From contig JBCAML010000004.1 in the NCBI GenBank assembly GCA_038503075.1, positions 207,149 to 271,148 of the forward strand: a DNA stretch of 64,000 nucleotides, read 5' to 3'. Position numbers and translations under genes: made by a program. Under the pieces are notes generated by a model that saw nothing but the letters and a program-made list of their open reading frames with translations, was not told the DNA's origin and made no database searches. Source of the DNA: Gyromitra esculenta (taxonomy: Eukaryota > Ascomycota > Pezizomycetes > Pezizales > Discinaceae). Of the stretch, positions 1-10,931 are shown piece by piece. Each line of letters opens with the position of its first letter. Position 1 is the stretch's first letter.

Positions 1-140
1 GAGGAAGCCTCCCATCCCAGGAGAGCTCCCCCCGCCTAAAGAGCCTTACGCGAACCCTAACCCACGTGACTTGGATTGATTCTCTCGCTAGAGAGCCCTA
101 ACCCGCACGACTTGGAGGGATTTCCTCGCTAGAGACCATT
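1..140. repeat. short degenerate tandem repeat, about 48 bp unit
   Basis: Two to three degenerate copies of a unit containing CCCTAACCC, a GACTTGGA core and CTCGCTAGAGA follow each other. The CCCTAACCC part looks telomere-like, but only single copies occur inside a longer unit, so this is not a telomere. The array is cut by the window edge. Confidence 0.6.
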
Positions 141-229
141 AACCCACGGGTCTTAGAGCATTAAGTCACGCCTCCATTCGCTCCAACCCCTGAACTCTTC
201 CTTCCTGGTCCACATAATCACCCCCCTAG

Positions 230-510
230 GAAGCTGCTCTATTGGCTACCATATAGATCCCCTCCAAAAGCTCGCGTATGAAGCCTCTATATAGACAGTT
301 GTATAGAGACCTCGCTGACTGCCATATAGACGCCTCCCTACCCCCTAGGAGCTGCTATATTGACTGTTTGCTGCCTGCCGAATAGACGCGTTCCCTACCC
401 CCCAAAAGCCCGCCTAGGGAGCTCCTATATTGACTGCTCGCTGACTGCCATACAGACACGCTCCTTACCCCCTTGCGCTCGCCTAGGATCGCGCTATATA
501 GAGACGGCCC
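230..510. repeat. degenerate tandem array, about 65 bp unit
   Basis: Repeating blocks have the order CCCTAGGAGCTGCTATATTGAC, then GCTGACTGCCATATAGAC, then a C-rich stretch ending in TACCCCC. At least three divergent units are visible. The motif vocabulary (CCTAGG, GAGCT, CATATAG) is shared with the arrays at 1520-2110 and 2680-2880, which suggests one satellite-like family. No protein is supported here. Confidence 0.55.
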
Positions 511-959
511 GAACCCCCAAATGCTGTCAGGATCGTGGGATGGGCAGGATCCGTGTGAGGAGCTGTATCGGGTCTATTGGAATATATACGTTGTACATAG
601 AGCGTATAGGGCATATAGAACATATAGAACATATAGACTAGTAATAAACATTTTCGCGAAATAAAAAAACTCCACTATCCCAAATAAGCGACGTGACAGC
701 GTGACGGACCTGGATCGGACCTGAATCAGCCCTGAATATCACGCTTTGTGACCCTCTCCATGAAGCTCTTGGAGGCGTTCCGGAGGAGGCAGCAAGCTCT
801 CCAGGAGACTCCAGGAGAGGGTGCCTGGGCCGCCTGGAGTCTCTTGGAGGAAGTGGGTCGCTGTATGCTCCTCCAGGTAGGCACATATTTTCCAGGAGTC
901 TCCCATGCCTCCCAATGATTCCGATCCTCCTGGAGCTGAGGGAAGAAATAATTCATTTT
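511..959. other. repeat-rich spacer without a gene
   Basis: A short run of ATATAGAACAT repeats lies near 600-640. A CTCCAGGAG-rich stretch follows at about 770-910. Several open frames cross it but none resembles a protein I know, and they follow the repeat period. Confidence 0.4.
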
Positions 960-1385
960 ACTGATGCACTCCCACTCCCACCTTTCCTTTTTTCTTTGAC
1001 CCATCCGTATACATAATAACTTCTTCTGACTCTTCCCACCTTTTCTTCATTTTTCCCACCCCTTCTTTTTCCCCTTGCCCTATCTCAATCTCTAGTTCTT
1101 CCCTGACTTCCTTTTCCCATTTCTTCTCCGCACGTTCCTGCTCCCAACTTTTTTCCACTTTTCCCACTTTTCCTTTATTCTTTCCCCAATCTTCTTGCGC
1201 CCCCGTCTCACCCCTCCTCTTTTCACCCCTTTTCTTTTTCCCTCTCCCCCCCCCAGTTTTCATCCTCTTCCTTACTTTCTTCTCTTTGCTTCTTAATTTC
1301 TTTCTCGGCCAGCTTTCTCATAGGGTGGTCCTTTGATTTGCTTATCGTCCTGATGGCTATCCGTTCTTGTCGCTCGTTGAGTCTT
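960..1385 (-). mobile_element. LINE (non-LTR retrotransposon) RNase H region, frameshifted fragment
   Basis: On the minus strand a frame reads RLNERQERIAIRTISKS followed by a Lys/Glu-rich linker. In a shifted frame downstream comes VIMYTDGSKKKGKVGVGV. The first is the linker upstream of RNase H in fungal Tad-like LINEs, and YTDGS is the first catalytic-Asp motif of LINE RNase H. The two halves lie in different frames (shift near 1255-1263, in a run of C), and the domain stops shortly after the first motif. It is a dead 5'- and 3'-truncated remnant. The family assignment rests on these motifs only. Confidence 0.65.
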
Positions 1386-1519
1386 GCTGTTCTGACGCTA
1401 ATGAGTATGTGTGATATCTTTAATTCTCTAGAACTACTACGCTATATACATATAGGTACCTGCGCTCTCCTGCGCTTTCCGCTCGCCCACCCCCTCTACT
1501 ACCCCACAATTGAATAGTA

Positions 1520-2110
1520 TGTCAATAGGGCGCCCGAGCAGGCGGTATAGAGCTCGCTCTGGGGGTAATCCTGCTGCTTATCCTTCTCCCGAGCAGGCGC
1601 CATATAGAGCTCCCCCGGGGGGTCGATCCTGCTGCTGATCCTGCGGTCTAGTAGGCGCCATATAGAGCTCGCTATGGTGATCGATCTCGCTGTTGATCTC
1701 GCTGTTGAGCAGGCACCATATATAGCTCGCTAGGGGAGTCGATGCTGCTATTAATCCTGCAGTCGAGCTGCAACCATATAGGGCTCACTAGGGGGGTCGA
1801 TGCTGCTGTCGAACGAGGTCAATATGAGCGTCCTAGGGAGGCTGCTAGGGAGGTTGTTGGGGGGGGTTGCTGGGGGGTTGCTGGGGGGTTGCTGGGGGGT
1901 CGATCCTGCTATCAAGCGAGGTCTATATGGGCGTCCTAGGGGGGCTGCCAGGGAGATCGATCCTGCTGTCAAACGGGGTCAATATGGGCGGCTTAGGGCA
2001 GCCAAGCAGGCAGTATATGGATATTGCTAGAGAGATCCTTATGGCAGTCGATCTTGCTGTGGAGCAGGCGGTATAGGAGGCGCCCGAGGCGGGGCGCCGG
2101 GGATGGGCAA
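1520..2110 (+). repeat. degenerate satellite-like array, about 58 bp unit (forward arm)
   Basis: Eight or more diverged units carry the order GTCGAT(C/G)CTGCTGT, CGAGCAGGCGCCATATAGAGCTC, then CTAGGGGG. Unit length varies from about 45 to 60 bp. An inverted block of the same family lies at 2680-2880. Open frames over this stretch merely translate the repeat. Confidence 0.75.
1842..1902 (+). repeat. G-rich 11-bp tandem, G-quadruplex candidate
   Basis: Inside the satellite array, TTGCT alternates with runs of six or more G, giving four long G runs separated by 5-nt loops. This fits the classic intramolecular G-quadruplex pattern on the plus strand. It is a sequence-pattern prediction only. Confidence 0.7.
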
Positions 2111-2309
2111 TTGAACGACAGCAAAGCACACTCTAGAGACCTGTTAGCGAAGTTCTTTAGGGAGATAGGTGGAAGGACAAGTTGGAGGTGGAAGGTGTGG
2201 CCTATATAAGAGAAATGCTGCTGGGAGGGCGTGGGTGAGGCCATGGTGATCGTGAAGGAAGCTGGCTCAAAGATCCGAGGAAGGGCTAGGGTTCCGATTT
2301 GGAAGAATC

Positions 2310-2620
2310 TGACTGGGGCAGCTATTGGGCGTATGGGCGTCCTGGGTATGGACGTATGCGAGAAGGCGTATGGGCGTGGGCGTATGGACGTATGGGCGTA
2401 CCAGGGCATGTAAACGCACGAGATTTGGGGCGTACCAACGTACCAGGTATGGATGGACGTACCACCGTACCATTTAGACTACGTACTACTAGGGGTAGCA
2501 ACACACTGGGCGCAGTCGGACGTATGAGAGCTCCATATTGGTAACGTTCTGGACGTACAGGTACAGCTGAACGCATATGGGCGTATATGGGCGCATATAG
2601 ACGCACTAGCGTTCAGGGTT
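2310..2620 (+). repeat. degenerate GGGCGTATG / GGACGTAC array
   Basis: Short words GGGCGTATGGGCGT, GGACGTATG and GCGTACCA recur irregularly, ending with CATATGGGCGTATATGGGCGC near 2570-2600. The stretch lies between the two inverted arms of the 58-bp satellite. No coding signal beyond the repeat translation is seen. Confidence 0.6.
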
Positions 2621-2679
2621 GCGTCCGGACGCTTGTCCATGCGCGCACACGCAGACTGGTTTTTGCTGATGATCAACCT

Positions 2680-2880
2680 CCCTAGAGATCTCCCTAGAAC
2701 ACTCATATTGGCCCCGTTCGACAGCAGAATCGACTTCCCTAGCAAACTCCATATGGCGCCTGCTCGACTGCAGGATCGACAACAGGATAGACCCCCTAGG
2801 GAGCTCTATATGGTGTCTGTTCCACTGCAGGATTCAACGCCCTAGGAGCTCTATACCGCCTGCTTGGGCACCTCCTTGAG
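2680..2880 (-). repeat. inverted arm of the 58-bp satellite family
   Basis: Read on the minus strand this stretch gives GCAGGCGGTATAGAGCTCC, then CCTGCAGTCGAGCAGGCGCC, then CTAGGGAG, matching the 1520-2110 array unit by unit in the opposite orientation. The two arms flank about 570 bp with a different repeat. Confidence 0.7.
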
Positions 2881-2889
2881 AGCCTGTTC

Positions 2890-3525
2890 GACTACAGGGC
2901 AGCAGAGAGGGTGGTGGGCGAGCGCAGAGCGCGATATATGTATATAGATTAGTAGATATAGAGAATTGACGATATCTCACATATTCATACACTTGAAAGC
3001 AGTGTGACAAGAGCTTGACTGTGATGCGTCTATAGAGACCCCACCTCGTTCAGTGCGTCCAGTACGCCCAGAGAAGATGATGCCATGGAGGTACCAGGCG
3101 AAGATCTATTCTGGTATTTGCCCGACGCAGGATCTCGATAGGTACGTTGTGTGCGCCCACGTGTGAAAAACTTTAGGCACCGCTCTGGACGAGCTGCCTA
3201 AAATAAATCCTCCGGTACGTCCAGTGTGTAAAGTGTCCCACGTGCATATCAATGTAGACCCCCCTTTTTGCTGATGTATATCAAAGTTGCCTTAGCTCTT
3301 TGTAGACATAGAGCCTGTGGAATCTTTGCACAACTCCTATAACTTGTTTTCGTTCAAGTAGAACTGTTCATCTTTGGGGATACCAAAGAGTTTGAAGAAA
3401 CCTCGCCCCTTGAGATACAGGTAATCATAATAGAGAAGCTGTTTAAAGTCTTTCAGCAGTCTATTACAAAATAGGAAATTGGCTACTGTATACACCAAAA
3501 ATTATGAGTAAATGTTGCTATAAAG
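2890..3525. other. spacer without recognisable feature
   Basis: About 640 bp of mixed-composition DNA with no supportable coding frame, RNA gene or clear repeat. The following transposase tail may extend upstream into it in a decayed form. Confidence 0.3.
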
Positions 3526-3726
3526 CTCCATGCCAATCTTTGTGAAAGCAAACAGCTTACCAAACCTAAACTAATTACTACTAAAGAGGTTATAAGGCAG
3601 AAGGAAGTTAGAGAGTGTGCCAATGCCAAGAAAGCGGCTAAGGCAGCTACTAAGAAAGAAAAGATGAAATTGAGTTCATTGCTGGGGCCTCCAGCACCTA
3701 AAGATAGAGGCAGGGGTAAAAATTAA
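3526..3726 (+). pseudogene. C-terminal scrap of a pogo/Fot1-like DDE transposase (tentative)
   Basis: An open frame of 66 codons ends at TAA 3724-3726. It begins LHANLCESKQL and continues with a lysine/alanine-rich tail (ECANAKKAAKAATKKEK) and a Gly/Arg/Lys end. The LHA-x-LC start followed by a basic coiled tail is typical of the C-terminus of fungal pogo/Fot1-type transposases, after the DDE domain. The DDE domain itself is not visible upstream, so this would be a remnant. The short length makes the assignment weak. Confidence 0.35.
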
Positions 3727-4080
3727 TTACTATACCAGAAAGTATTATTGTACCTAGTCTAGTGCCTGGAAACGAGGCTGTTCTGGAGAGGGTGGGGGGG
3801 GCTGAGAGGGGTAGTGGAGGTAGATGATTTTAATACACCACTTGGGGGCTCTGCACCTCTCCCAAGCTGCAATAGGGTTAACAAAACTTGGAAAAGGACC
3901 CAAAAGGGGAGATAGATGGGTGATAATGTAATTTTTTTTGTTCAGTTTAATTATTTGCACTAGGTCATCAATAGGGATCTTTTTTTGTTGATGCGGTCAT
4001 CAAGATTTGCTTTGCTGCACAGCCGATTGGTTTCCCTGTCAAAGATATTATGGGATAGAGTGTATCAAGGGGTGCAGGAA
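3727..4080. other. spacer
   Basis: G-rich and A-rich low-complexity DNA. No gene is supported. Confidence 0.3.
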
Positions 4081-6300
4081 AGTCTCACGGTTCAGTCCCT
4101 CGTTAAGCCCTTCAGTATCCTTGAAGGTGAGCAGTGTTACTTAGACGAGGTGCTAACACGTTCGAGGAGCGCGAGGTTTATATAAGTTCTACAATGGGGT
4201 CTAACTCAAGGCGAGTTAAGTGCAGCGGTGAGGACAGCGACAGCGAGGGTTCTGAAGTAGAACCGATATGGTATTATAACGGATACTGTAAGACAGGTAC
4301 TTCTTACCGCACGGGAAATCTTCGTGAAGCTTTAGATAGCAATCTAGACGTTATAACCTGCCCGGTTGCTATCCGCAACACAATACACAGGCGCAAGTCC
4401 TAACTGCTTCTTATGAACTGCTAAAAGATAACCGTAGGATTCAAAGTAGGGATCGAGCAAAGTTCCATGAAGAACTTCTAATAGTAAGGTTAATAACTAA
4501 CGCTGAAGGGCCAAGGCTTTGCTAAGCGAGATAAAAGTAATTCACAAGTGATAAAGTAAATTGCACGGAAGTAATTTTGTTAGAAACAATATAATATTGA
4601 TAAGGCTTGTTCTTCGTCACTAATGATCCGACTCAGAGTTTACATCCACTGCGAGAGTATTTATAATGCCTCCTCTCTACTATGTTTGGGTATAGTGTGG
4701 TGTAGAGGCGCTAACTACTATGACAACATAATACCACTTTGCCTTATCTCCATACCCAATACCCCATTGAGTTCCCTGGCCCCGATCCACGATTCTCCGA
4801 GCAGTATGCATGTCGGTAACACGGGAGTTACATATTCGTCTTCATTGCGTTCGTCTCTTCGAGACAATCATTTCGGCTATCTGAATTGTTGCTTAGCATT
4901 GCGTTCCCTTATCTTTGTCAGTCTGTAACTCCGCCAGTTTTGGTCCAATTCGCAATCCGTTTGAACCACAGCGAAGCCAGACACTTCCCCTACATACCCT
5001 CCGGGTCCCATTCCGCCGGACGGTTTTGCTTGACGGCCTAGGGGTTACTTTTGCCCTCCGGGACAGGCCTTTTCTGGTGCTGTCCCCCCTTCTCCAAATA
5101 CTATACCTACTGGAAGGATTGGAGGCAGGGTAACAGGCTCCAGTCCCGATCCGGAAGGTGCTAAAGTAGGGTAACTCCAAAGATAGGGTAACTCCAGGGC
5201 CAGGAACTTCTTCAGAAGGCACAGGTATAACAGATACAGCAGAAGTTAAATGAGAACGTTGCTTAAAGAAAGAAAGAAGAAGACAGCAAGAGCAAAAGAA
5301 ATCCATCCCTTAAATACCCCGCTTTCCTTCCAATAACCCATACCCGAAATCCAACCGAACAACAAAAACATTATATCAACACTCATAAATTGACGCTTCC
5401 CTTAACCAAACCCTAACCTTATTCTCAAGAAGTGAGGTTTTGTCAAGCCCTTTGGTATCCCCAGAGGTGAGCAGTGCTACTTGAACGAAAACAGGCGACA
5501 GGAGTTTAAGCGATGTTTCCACAGGCTCTACGTTGGTGAAGAGTTAAGGCAACTTTTCACGGATGAAACCGGGTAATGGGTTAGGATGAAGTTGTTGGTA
5601 GTAACAAAGGGTTGTTGGGGTATAATAGCTTTGTGGTTCGGTTATGCTTCGGTTGTTGTCGGGTTATTGATTGTGTTACGGGAAAGCGGGGTATTTAAGC
5701 AAAGGATTTCGGTTGTTCTTGTTTCTCTTCTCTTTCTTTTCTTAAGCAACGTTCTTACCTTACTTCTGTTGTATCACTTTAATACTACTTCGATTCTACC
5801 TCAGAATCCTCGCGGTCGCGGTCGCTGTAGAAATCTTTATACTTAACTCGCCTTGAGTTAGACCCCCGTAGGACCTGTAGAAACATCGTATACCTTGTCG
5901 TTTGACCTTTCGTATAAGTAGCTCTGCTCACCTTCAGGGATACTGAAGGGCTTAACAAAGGCCAACTGTGAGAAACTCTAACAGCGATATTCCGGAGAGA
6001 ATATTGGTATGATATGGAGGGAGTCCAGATCGTGGCGATGTATAGACTACTGGAATCTAGGCTTGTATTGTACAATACAAGGAGGTAACTATAGAAGACG
6101 TTGCTTAAAGAAAGGAGAGGAAAAAGTACAACAAGAGGGGGAAGCCCTTCGCTTATATAACAACAATCCACCCTTTTGATGACAAACGCATGACTCATAG
6201 CAACGAGAACCAAAGGAAACACCACCAACAACAACAACATTTAACAACCATGTACCCATGTACCTAACCAACCAATCAAAACACTATCTATGAAACTTAT
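4081..6300. mobile_element. nested cluster of one repeat family (LTR-like)
   Basis: A block with the core AAGCCCTTCAGTATCC and GGTGAGCAG occurs three times: 4101-4275 (plus), 5439-5580 (plus) and 5785-5975 (minus). A second block, a TATA-like GGGGTATTTAAGC or GTTATATAAGC followed by pyrimidine-rich DNA and TTAAGCAACGTTCT, also occurs three times: 5255-5330 (minus), 5685-5770 (plus) and 6085-6180 (minus). The minus copy at about 6300-5785 has both blocks in order, so they belong to one element about 500 bp long. The TATA-like plus leader arrangement suggests solo LTRs or a similar promoter-bearing repeat, but I found no polymerase or clean TG..CA ends. Open frames here (for example 4893-5306 minus and 5586-5846 plus) are frames across the repeats. 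Confidence 0.6.
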
Positions 6301-6683
6301 TACCAGAGTCCATCCGTGAAAGAAAGTGATACACACCCCAGCTTAGCAATGCCCAAATAACACTAAAATACCCTCAATTTGTCTAAACGCAAAACCCAAT
6401 ACAAGTGAACCTTTTAGTGACAGGCTTCATTGGCCATTCTGTAAAATGGAATATCTCGTTTTACTCTGTGAAAAATGCATATCAAGTAAGGAGAACATGG
6501 AGTCACAGGCCTTCAACCAGGGGGCTTCGTAGTGGTAGGTGGAAACAGCTCTTACCTCGCTCCCCCCCACCCGGCCTCCCCCCCACACAGTTTAATCTTT
6601 CATCTCAATTTTTTTCATACTATCTAGTTGAGTGATTGTTGAGAATCAAGGAAATGTGCATCACTTTCCCACACCCCTTGGTA
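6301..6683. other. spacer between repeat cluster and MITE
   Basis: C-rich low-complexity DNA near 6555-6590. No gene or RNA is recognisable. Confidence 0.3.
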
Positions 6684-6960
6684 CAGTTGTGTCCAACAAG
6701 TTCTTGCAGTTTTTAAGGTACCAATGCAACAAGGTGTCACGAACCCCAACTTGAATGAGTGATGGAAACATTTACTGGTATTGCCATTGTCACTTAGTGT
6801 AATGATAGTACATCTCTTATCATACAGATGTGATTTTGCTTTAGTTGTGTGAAGCATACCTGGTGTCGTTGGGGGTGTTCTGTTGTATGGGAAGCGGGGG
6901 TTCATGACACCTCGTTGCATCGGTACCTCAAAAACCGCAAGAACTTGTTGGGCGCAACTG
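6684..6960. mobile_element. MITE, TA target site, 64-bp terminal inverted repeats
   Basis: The ends read CAGTTG..CAACTG and are flanked by TA on both sides (6682-6683 and 6961-6962), as for Tc1/mariner-group elements. The terminal inverted repeats are about 64 bp (6684-6747 against 6897-6960) and differ at seven positions, all transitions. The 277-bp element encodes nothing and would need a transposase from elsewhere. Confidence 0.8.
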
Positions 6961-7207
6961 TACAATGCATACTGGCCACATGTATTTATGTCACATTACA
7001 CCAATCAAAATTTAGGAATTGCGCGCGGCGCACAAAAGGGTAGCCTTATACGGAAGTTCTTTAAATTCCAAATTTACTATCATACAGAGGCATGGAAAAT
7101 AGAAATCTACAGCGCATAACAATATTTGTAGAAAGCACGGAGAAGGGTGCAAGATTGGAGTCGATGGGCTACAAATTCGACAAAATTTAAACCGAAACCC
7201 AAGGAAC

Positions 7208-10200
7208 TTACTGCCACCACTGCATGAGGAACTAATTAGCAAACTAAAACTATGAGAACGGAATTAGACACAGATTTTTGGGTCCTACCATGGAATACTT
7301 TAAATTTTCCTGTACTTGTACCAAAGTGCTCCTCCCCGAAGCGTCATGCCTAACATGCTGCCTCGACCGTTCACAGGCCAAATGTGCATAATAAACCGGC
7401 GGGACCATGCTTACTGCCACTGTGGCCCTACCGTATCCATAGCATAGGTTATTGCACAAACCTTGGAATTGCTCCGCACTCAGTCGGTTCTCGTCGAACA
7501 GTACCAGATAGTGCGTCGGTCGGACAGTTCCTTGAAGACCGACATGTGAGACGAGGAAGATGTTGGTACCGTTTCCGTTCTCAATAACAGTGCCAGGAGG
7601 GACGTTACCGTTTTTGTCGCCACCAACCACGGGGAAGATACGCGTATGATGGCGCTTAACGCAGATAATGACAGTGATTTTTGCTTCGGTAAGTTCTGAT
7701 GCAGAAGTTAGCGCGTGGGGTAAAGAATTCGGGGTTTGTAACTTGCTTTTGAGGGCCTCGAGTTCCTCGGACAACACTGCAGTAAACTCCCCCTCTGATA
7801 CACCATCTCTAAAGTACAAAATGGACGCCGGCTCCTTTTTCGTCTGTCTCGTAAACCTTCGAATCAGCTCCTTCGCCATGGGACCAAATTTATCTACGAT
7901 TTCCTTCCCGGGCTCCTGAACGCTCGTAACCGCAGTATACTTTGCACATTGTAGATCATAATTTGCCGCTAGCGCAGTAAAAGTTGGGGGAGGCGGTGTC
8001 ATCCTCCTCTGTGAGGGATTCGGGTGTGTAGCATCACAGCCCATGACCATTGTAGGTGCGCGGGAAATAAATGGATCATTAATATAGGAGTTTATGCCCC
8101 CGAGCTTAATGTTGACTTTTAGAGAAATGTTGCCAAGGTATTGATGTTGTCCTCTCTTGTTGAACGCTTTCTCGACGATCATGCATTGTGAGGCGATGCC
8201 ATACTCGGTATCGCATATGGCCTTGATTGTTGCGTACGGTTCAGTGGAGATCACTGGAAGAAGGAACATGATAAGATTTGGGCGAACACCCTTTAGAGCC
8301 TCAGTCTTGCATAACATCTCAGCTATAGTACGTCTGAGATCTCCTTGTGGATTAGCGATTGCAGTAGGAGGGTCTTGTTGTTGGACACGCATGCCGTATG
8401 TTGAGAAGGCACGATTCACGTTAGCGGCGAAATCGCGAAGACACTCATCGTTAAGCGGATTGTGGCCGCCCGGAAAGTAGATCAGTCCCCAACCCTTTAT
8501 CGGTGACGGCTGTGTATATAATTAGTACTACGTGACTTGGAGTGATAGATGGTGAACCCAACTTGAAAGTTGGTAACGAAGACACAGGAGTATTCTTACT
8601 GAATGAAATGTCTTGTCTCTCAAATTCCATCTCCCCTCAGTTGGGGGATAGCTATCTGTTCCGCGACCATACTGTGGGATTGGTGCAGGCAATACTTTAC
8701 CCTCCAACTCCATAAACTGCGGTTTAATGCTTACCCCAAAAGCTCCCAGTTCAGGTTGATTATGCCAAGCCAGCTTCTTCAAGTTTTCCTCGATCTGCGC
8801 CTTGCGGAGAAAAGCCGGGCCCGTTGCAAACTTGATAAAATCTGTAGTCTCCATACTTTGAAGGGGTTCCTTCCAGCGTTCGCCATCAGCAACGAAGCAG
8901 AGCTCTATGGGGTACTTTTCTTTTTTCTTGGATTCGATCATTGGAAGCCTGGAAAAACGAATGTTAAGGTTGTATTGTTCAAGGTAGTAAGCTGAAACTG
9001 TGGTTGATACCATCGACATCGTATCGTCGCCACCTTCAGGGTCCTTCGTGAACCTTCTTCGATCGAAGGATTCCTCCGCAGCACCTCTAGGAGTCAATCG
9101 CATGACACGTCTGACCATGTCACCCTTAGGGCTATTTTTGATATGCTTACATTTGAAACCAACGCCGACAAACTTTTTCATGATGGATCTCAGATCGAGA
9201 GGCCTCCGCATGAATGCGTTTTCAAGCCGATCGGCAGGGATACCCGCAAGGCCTGCGATAGCCTCGAGGAAATTAATTCCAGGCCGGATGAATGTGTTAG
9301 TTGTGGTATCGACATTCACGGTGAGTTTCCCAAAACGAACTTTAGCGGTCTGGTAGAACCCACGCCAGGCTTCGAGGACATCCCCAGTAGATCTGAGAGC
9401 AAGAGTAGTAGCCGGCGTTCGATCAAAGTAAGTGGTAGAATTATTTCCTTGACCGGTAATGAATCTCTTGGCTGGATCAGAGCGGAGAAGTGCGTTAAGG
9501 AACTTGAGGCAGTTTTGGACTTGTTTCTCAAGTTCAGGATTAATTGAAGTACCTAACACAGAGGTTCGACCTTTCCCGTCACGTATCCATTGAATAAATG
9601 AATCAGTATTTAATTTTCCAGAAAGCTTAATATCGATATTGCAGCCAAATGTCCTACCAGGACGGCCTGGAAGATCAAGATGATATCTATATATGTCGCC
9701 TGGAAATGGTAGCCTCGTAGTCGACCAGCCAATTGAAACACCTAAAGCGTCATTAGATTCAATAGTAACATTCAATATTTCCACCAGCAAAAGGGTGACT
9801 AGTGGGTACCGTCGAAGATGAATCCCGATCCGAGTAGTCCCTGGACGTCAGGATTCTTCATAATCTTTTGCACCATAGACGGAGAACACTGCTTGGCCTC
9901 CTCAGTGTCTAGTTTCCCATCATTTTTATCGCTAGTAATGCGGATCTAATCACGTATTTATTAGCTTCAAACAAATTATATTCTCCCTCAGTTTGAAACT
10001 TACATCATATTGACAAAGATACATGCGTGGCAGGGACTGCACTTCGAAATGATTGGCATACACTCGAATAGGGTCACCTAGACGTCCTACTGGTGGAATT
10101 GTGGGCTGAATGCATGCATTTACCGTTTAGCTATCATCGTATGTTCTAGGGGATTCAAGGCTTACGGTTGCTGTTTCTACTCCGTTCGATGGAACAGGAA

Positions 10201-10931
10201 CGGATTCTGGCAATGGTGGACCTAAACTCTTAGGGGGACCTCGATTTCCCCCACCGCGGCCTCCGCCACCACTACCACGTCTTCCACCGTCACGGTTTCT
10301 ATCGAATCCACCATAGCCCCTACCACCATCACCGCGCCCAGCGCCTTGACTGTAACTATCTCGATCACCCCTATGGCGGCCTCCATCTAAATATATCGCA
10401 GTATTCCGTCAATGGTTGATTTTAGAGCTTTGTTTGGGAAAAGTGAAGTAAATATCGACAAAGGCACCCTTCCCCTCCAGTCCCAAGACTTAGAACACAC
10501 CTTGATCGTTATGAAATCCTCCCCTTCCTCCCCCACCCGCTCCGCTACCTCGCTGATCCGTCCCATATCCACCAGATTGCTGCTGGGTACCCTGATACCT
10601 ATCGTGGCTACTAGTATTCCGAGCACCAGGAGAGCTTCCGCTGCTGTTAGTACGAATAATTACCGTATTGAGAAAGAGCGAGCGGCAATGAAGGATATAA
10701 GACAAGATAAAATAATAGGAAAGCTGCTGGAAACGGAATGAAAAGAAGCACAAACTTAACAGTATTGTGACCATCGCGAACTCTCCTCTGAGAGCTATAG
10801 ATATTTGCAGTTGGAGACTCAACTGCATTGGCACAGGAAGGGGAGCGAGAGCGGGCACGAACACCTGTATCGCGGGAAGGGCGAGAACGGTCAGCACGGC
10901 GCTCCTCAGAGCGGTCACGACGTTCGGACAT
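7208..10931 (-). CDS. AGO: Argonaute protein, QDE-2 type (RNA silencing slicer)
   Basis: The model has eight exons (10756-10931, 10501-10643, 10166-10386, 10004-10105, 9810-9945, 8600-9741, 7289-8509, 7208-7219), about 1050 residues; only the first intron is uncertain. The start is an Arg/Ser-rich tail followed by an RGG/Gly-rich region, which in this family is a flexible N-terminus. Then come the ArgoN domain (VYANHFEV), linker 1 with VDTTTNTFIRPG, PAZ, and a PIWI domain. The catalytic tetrad is complete: Asp of GCDATHP (about 799), Glu of GKEIV (843), Asp of YFRDGVSE (875) and His of YYAHL (1016). Slicing activity is therefore expected. In fungi this protein binds small RNAs for quelling and transposon or virus defence. 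An apparent frame break at 9810 is a normal 68-nt intron. The last exon has only four codons and gives the end MWWQ. Confidence 0.93.

Noticed and set aside
4893..5306. 137-codon minus-strand frame as a transposon protein.
   Set aside because: It lies across the repeat blocks and shows no polymerase, integrase or gag motif.
9742..9809. Apparent frameshift or stop in the Argonaute N-terminal region (FIFDG followed by a stop).
   Set aside because: A 68-nt intron with GTACCC donor, CTAATGAC branch site and TTTAG acceptor restores the frame (FDGVSIGW), so the gene is not broken there.
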